DNA from: an uncultured Allomuricauda sp.
Lineage (GTDB): Bacteria; Bacteroidota; Bacteroidia; Flavobacteriales; Flavobacteriaceae
Direction of reading: 5' to 3'
Length of the DNA: 64,000 bases
NCBI RefSeq assembly: GCF_947499585.1
Contig: NZ_CANMOO010000002.1
Location: forward strand, 248,001 to 312,000
Shown one piece after another: positions 62,752 through 64,000 of the stretch (the stretch's first letter is position 1; each line of letters starts with the position of its first letter). The notes under the pieces are model-generated. The model did no database searches. It had not been told where the DNA came from and saw only the letters and a program-made list of their open reading frames with translations. A program made the position numbers and the translations under genes.

Positions 62752-63945
62752 ATGAAAAACAAGTTTTTATTTTTAGGTATAGCCGCTGCTTTATTCATTG
62801 CTTGTGAGAGCGACGATACCTCAGACATCATTATTAATGACAATAGCGTTATAAATAACAATTCAGGCGGTGAAGCACCAGCAGAGACTACCGTTAATCT
62901 TAACGGATTGTACACAGCAGACCTTACATTAGATTCAGCTATTGAATACATCATTACAGGACCCGTGCTAATGGCAAGTGGTACTACTTTGACAATTCCA
63001 GCAGGTATGACAGTAAAAGCTGAGCCAATTGGAGTTAATGCCTATATCGCTATTCAGCAAGGAGCAAGAATTAATGCAGTAGGTACTTCCAGCAATCCTA
63101 TTGTTTTTACATCAAACGCTACTTCTCCTTCTTCAGGTGACTGGGGTGGATTGGTACTATGCGGAAGAGCACCTATTAATTCAACAGCTGATGGTTCTGA
63201 AGATATCGCAACTTCTGAAGTCGGAGCTCTTGCTTTTGGAGGAAACACTCCTACAGATAATTCTGGAAACGTAGAATATGTAAGAATAGAATATGCAGGT
63301 GGTGCTATTGATGGAAATGCAGAATTAAATGGTTTATCTGTTTATGGTGTTGGTACTGGAACAACTATAGATTTCGTCCAAATTTTTGAAGGGTCTGATG
63401 ACGGTTTCGAATTCTTTGGAGGAACTGTAAGTGCAAGTCACTTAGTTGTTGTTAATGCAGAAGATGATTCAATTGACTGGACAGAAGGGTTTACGGGAAC
63501 TCTAACAGACGTTTATGTTCAGCATGGAACTGCACATGACAAGGCCTTTGAGTGCGATGGTTATAATACAGATTTCAGTAATGTAGGCGGGTATTTTTCT
63601 GCTCCAATTGTGACCAACGTAACCATTGTTGGTGATGGTGCCGATGACGATGATGAAGCTATAAGACTAAGAGCAGGTACTCAAGGTACATTCACTAATA
63701 TTGTTATTAATAACTACGCAGAAGGTTTTGACCTTGATGGTGATGCCGGTGATAACCCAACAGGTCAAGGTGTATTGGATGATTTGCTAAATATCGTTGA
63801 TGTAACCTTCAATAATGTTACTGTTACTTTCAAAAACGATACAGGTGCTGTATTCAATGAAGCTGATCTTATATCTGGTGTTGGTAATGGAACTGGTACT
63901 GATATTGCAACTTGGGGTGCTGGATGGACCGTAGGCATCAACTAG
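62752..63945 (+). CDS. lipoprotein, partner of the TonB receptor, unknown function
   Basis: I recognise no enzyme family. The 397-residue product has lipobox LFIAC (Cys18) and SDD directly after it, in line with a flavobacterial surface lipoprotein export signal. The chain is rich in Gly, Asn, Asp and Thr with repeated short strands that look like a right-handed beta-helix (TTLTIPAGMTVKAEP, NPIVFTSNATSP, GDWGGLVLCGRAPIN, GNVEYVRIEYAGGA, TNIVINNYAEGFDLDGDAG). It is 21 bases after the receptor gene and followed by a strong terminator, so the two form an operon. A surface nutrient-binding partner is plausible but inferred. Confidence 0.75.
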   Translation: MKNKFLFLGIAAALFIACESDDTSDIIINDNSVINNNSGGEAPAETTVNLNGLYTADLTLDSAIEYIITGPVLMASGTTLTIPAGMTVKAEPIGVNAYIAIQQGARINAVGTSSNPIVFTSNATSPSSGDWGGLVLCGRAPINSTADGSEDIATSEVGALAFGGNTPTDNSGNVEYVRIEYAGGAIDGNAELNGLSVYGVGTGTTIDFVQIFEGSDDGFEFFGGTVSASHLVVVNAEDDSIDWTEGFTGTLTDVYVQHGTAHDKAFECDGYNTDFSNVGGYFSAPIVTNVTIVGDGADDDDEAIRLRAGTQGTFTNIVINNYAEGFDLDGDAGDNPTGQGVLDDLLNIVDVTFNNVTVTFKNDTGAVFNEADLISGVGNGTGTDIATWGAGWTVGIN

Positions 63946-63965
63946 AATAAAAGTAAATTTGAAGT

Positions 63966-63997
63966 AAAAAAAGCCCCGAAAATGCGGGGCTTTTTTT
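63966..63997 (+). terminator. rho-independent terminator after the receptor-lipoprotein operon
   Basis: The stem GCCCCG (63973-63978) pairs with CGGGGC (63985-63990) across a 6-base AAAATG loop and is extended by 7 A residues before and 7 T residues after. It lies 20 bases past the stop codon and ends the transcript. Confidence 0.92.
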
Positions 63998-64000
63998 ATG

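Noticed and set aside
1-64000. tRNA, rRNA, CRISPR arrays or insertion sequences
   Set aside because: No intergenic region shows cloverleaf-like sequence, spaced identical repeats, transposase motifs or terminal inverted repeats on reading; a covariance-model search would be needed to exclude small RNAs.

Overview
The window is AT-rich bacterial DNA with dense short-gap operons. It carries a SusC/SusD pair, TonB-dependent receptors, many lipoproteins with a Cys after a short hydrophobic leader, promoter elements of the TAnnTTTG type, and FG-GAP/ASPIC lipoproteins. This gene content points to Bacteroidota, most likely a marine member of the Flavobacteriaceae. The genus cannot be fixed from the sequence alone. 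I saw no rRNA, tRNA, CRISPR array, prophage or insertion sequence.

Layout. (1) 1-1780: the start of an HI0933-type flavoprotein, a GDPD lipoprotein and a small membrane protein, closed by a bidirectional terminator. (2) 1777-12103: an alpha-glucan locus with GH13 lipoprotein, cytoplasmic GH65 phosphorylase and LacI regulator on the minus strand, divergent from susC-susD on the plus strand, with a LacI-like operator in the 372-bp gap. (3) 12261-15596: the first of three ASPIC/FG-GAP lipoproteins. (4) 15615-23800: a sulfonate-sugar cluster with YeiH-type exporter, LacI regulator, divergent FMN reductase, aldo/keto reductase, SsuD-type monooxygenase, Na+/solute symporter, Tat-exported molybdenum sulfite dehydrogenase and monohaem cytochrome c. 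Two nearly identical 18-bp palindromes frame its promoters. (5) 23814-35324: a second symporter, two tandem ASPIC lipoproteins, a vanadium haloperoxidase/PAP2-like lipoprotein, and two accessory proteins. (6) 35321-52193: mixed genes including a metallophosphoesterase-beta-barrel fusion, an HD-PycTM protein, a GAF protein, an AraC regulator, a penicillin-acylase homologue, a TPM protein and an ABC exporter. (7) 52190-56850: a housekeeping block of ferredoxin, ferredoxin reductase, NifU, Mrp, ATL, LysE and TrmB. (8) 56937-64000: a glycosyltransferase, then a PhoR/PhoB-like two-component pair divergent from a TonB receptor and a lipoprotein, with 11-bp-phased TAACA repeats between them.

The most interesting system is region 4. 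Together the genes describe oxidative desulfonation of a sugar sulfonate, with sulfoquinovose the best guess. The symporter imports the substrate. The SsuD-type enzyme, fed FMNH2 by the divergent reductase, splits off sulfite and leaves a 6-aldehyde sugar, which the aldo/keto reductase reduces to glucose. YeiH exports sulfite, and the periplasmic sulfite dehydrogenase plus cytochrome oxidise it to sulfate and pass electrons to respiration. This resembles the sulfo-SMO route described in Agrobacterium, but has a symporter instead of an ABC importer, a LacI regulator, an added sulfite-oxidising module, and no recognisable sulfoquinovosidase in the window. The substrate is inferred, not shown.

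The second system of note is the two-component/TonB-receptor locus at the right end, which looks like a Bacteroidota phosphate-starvation unit.
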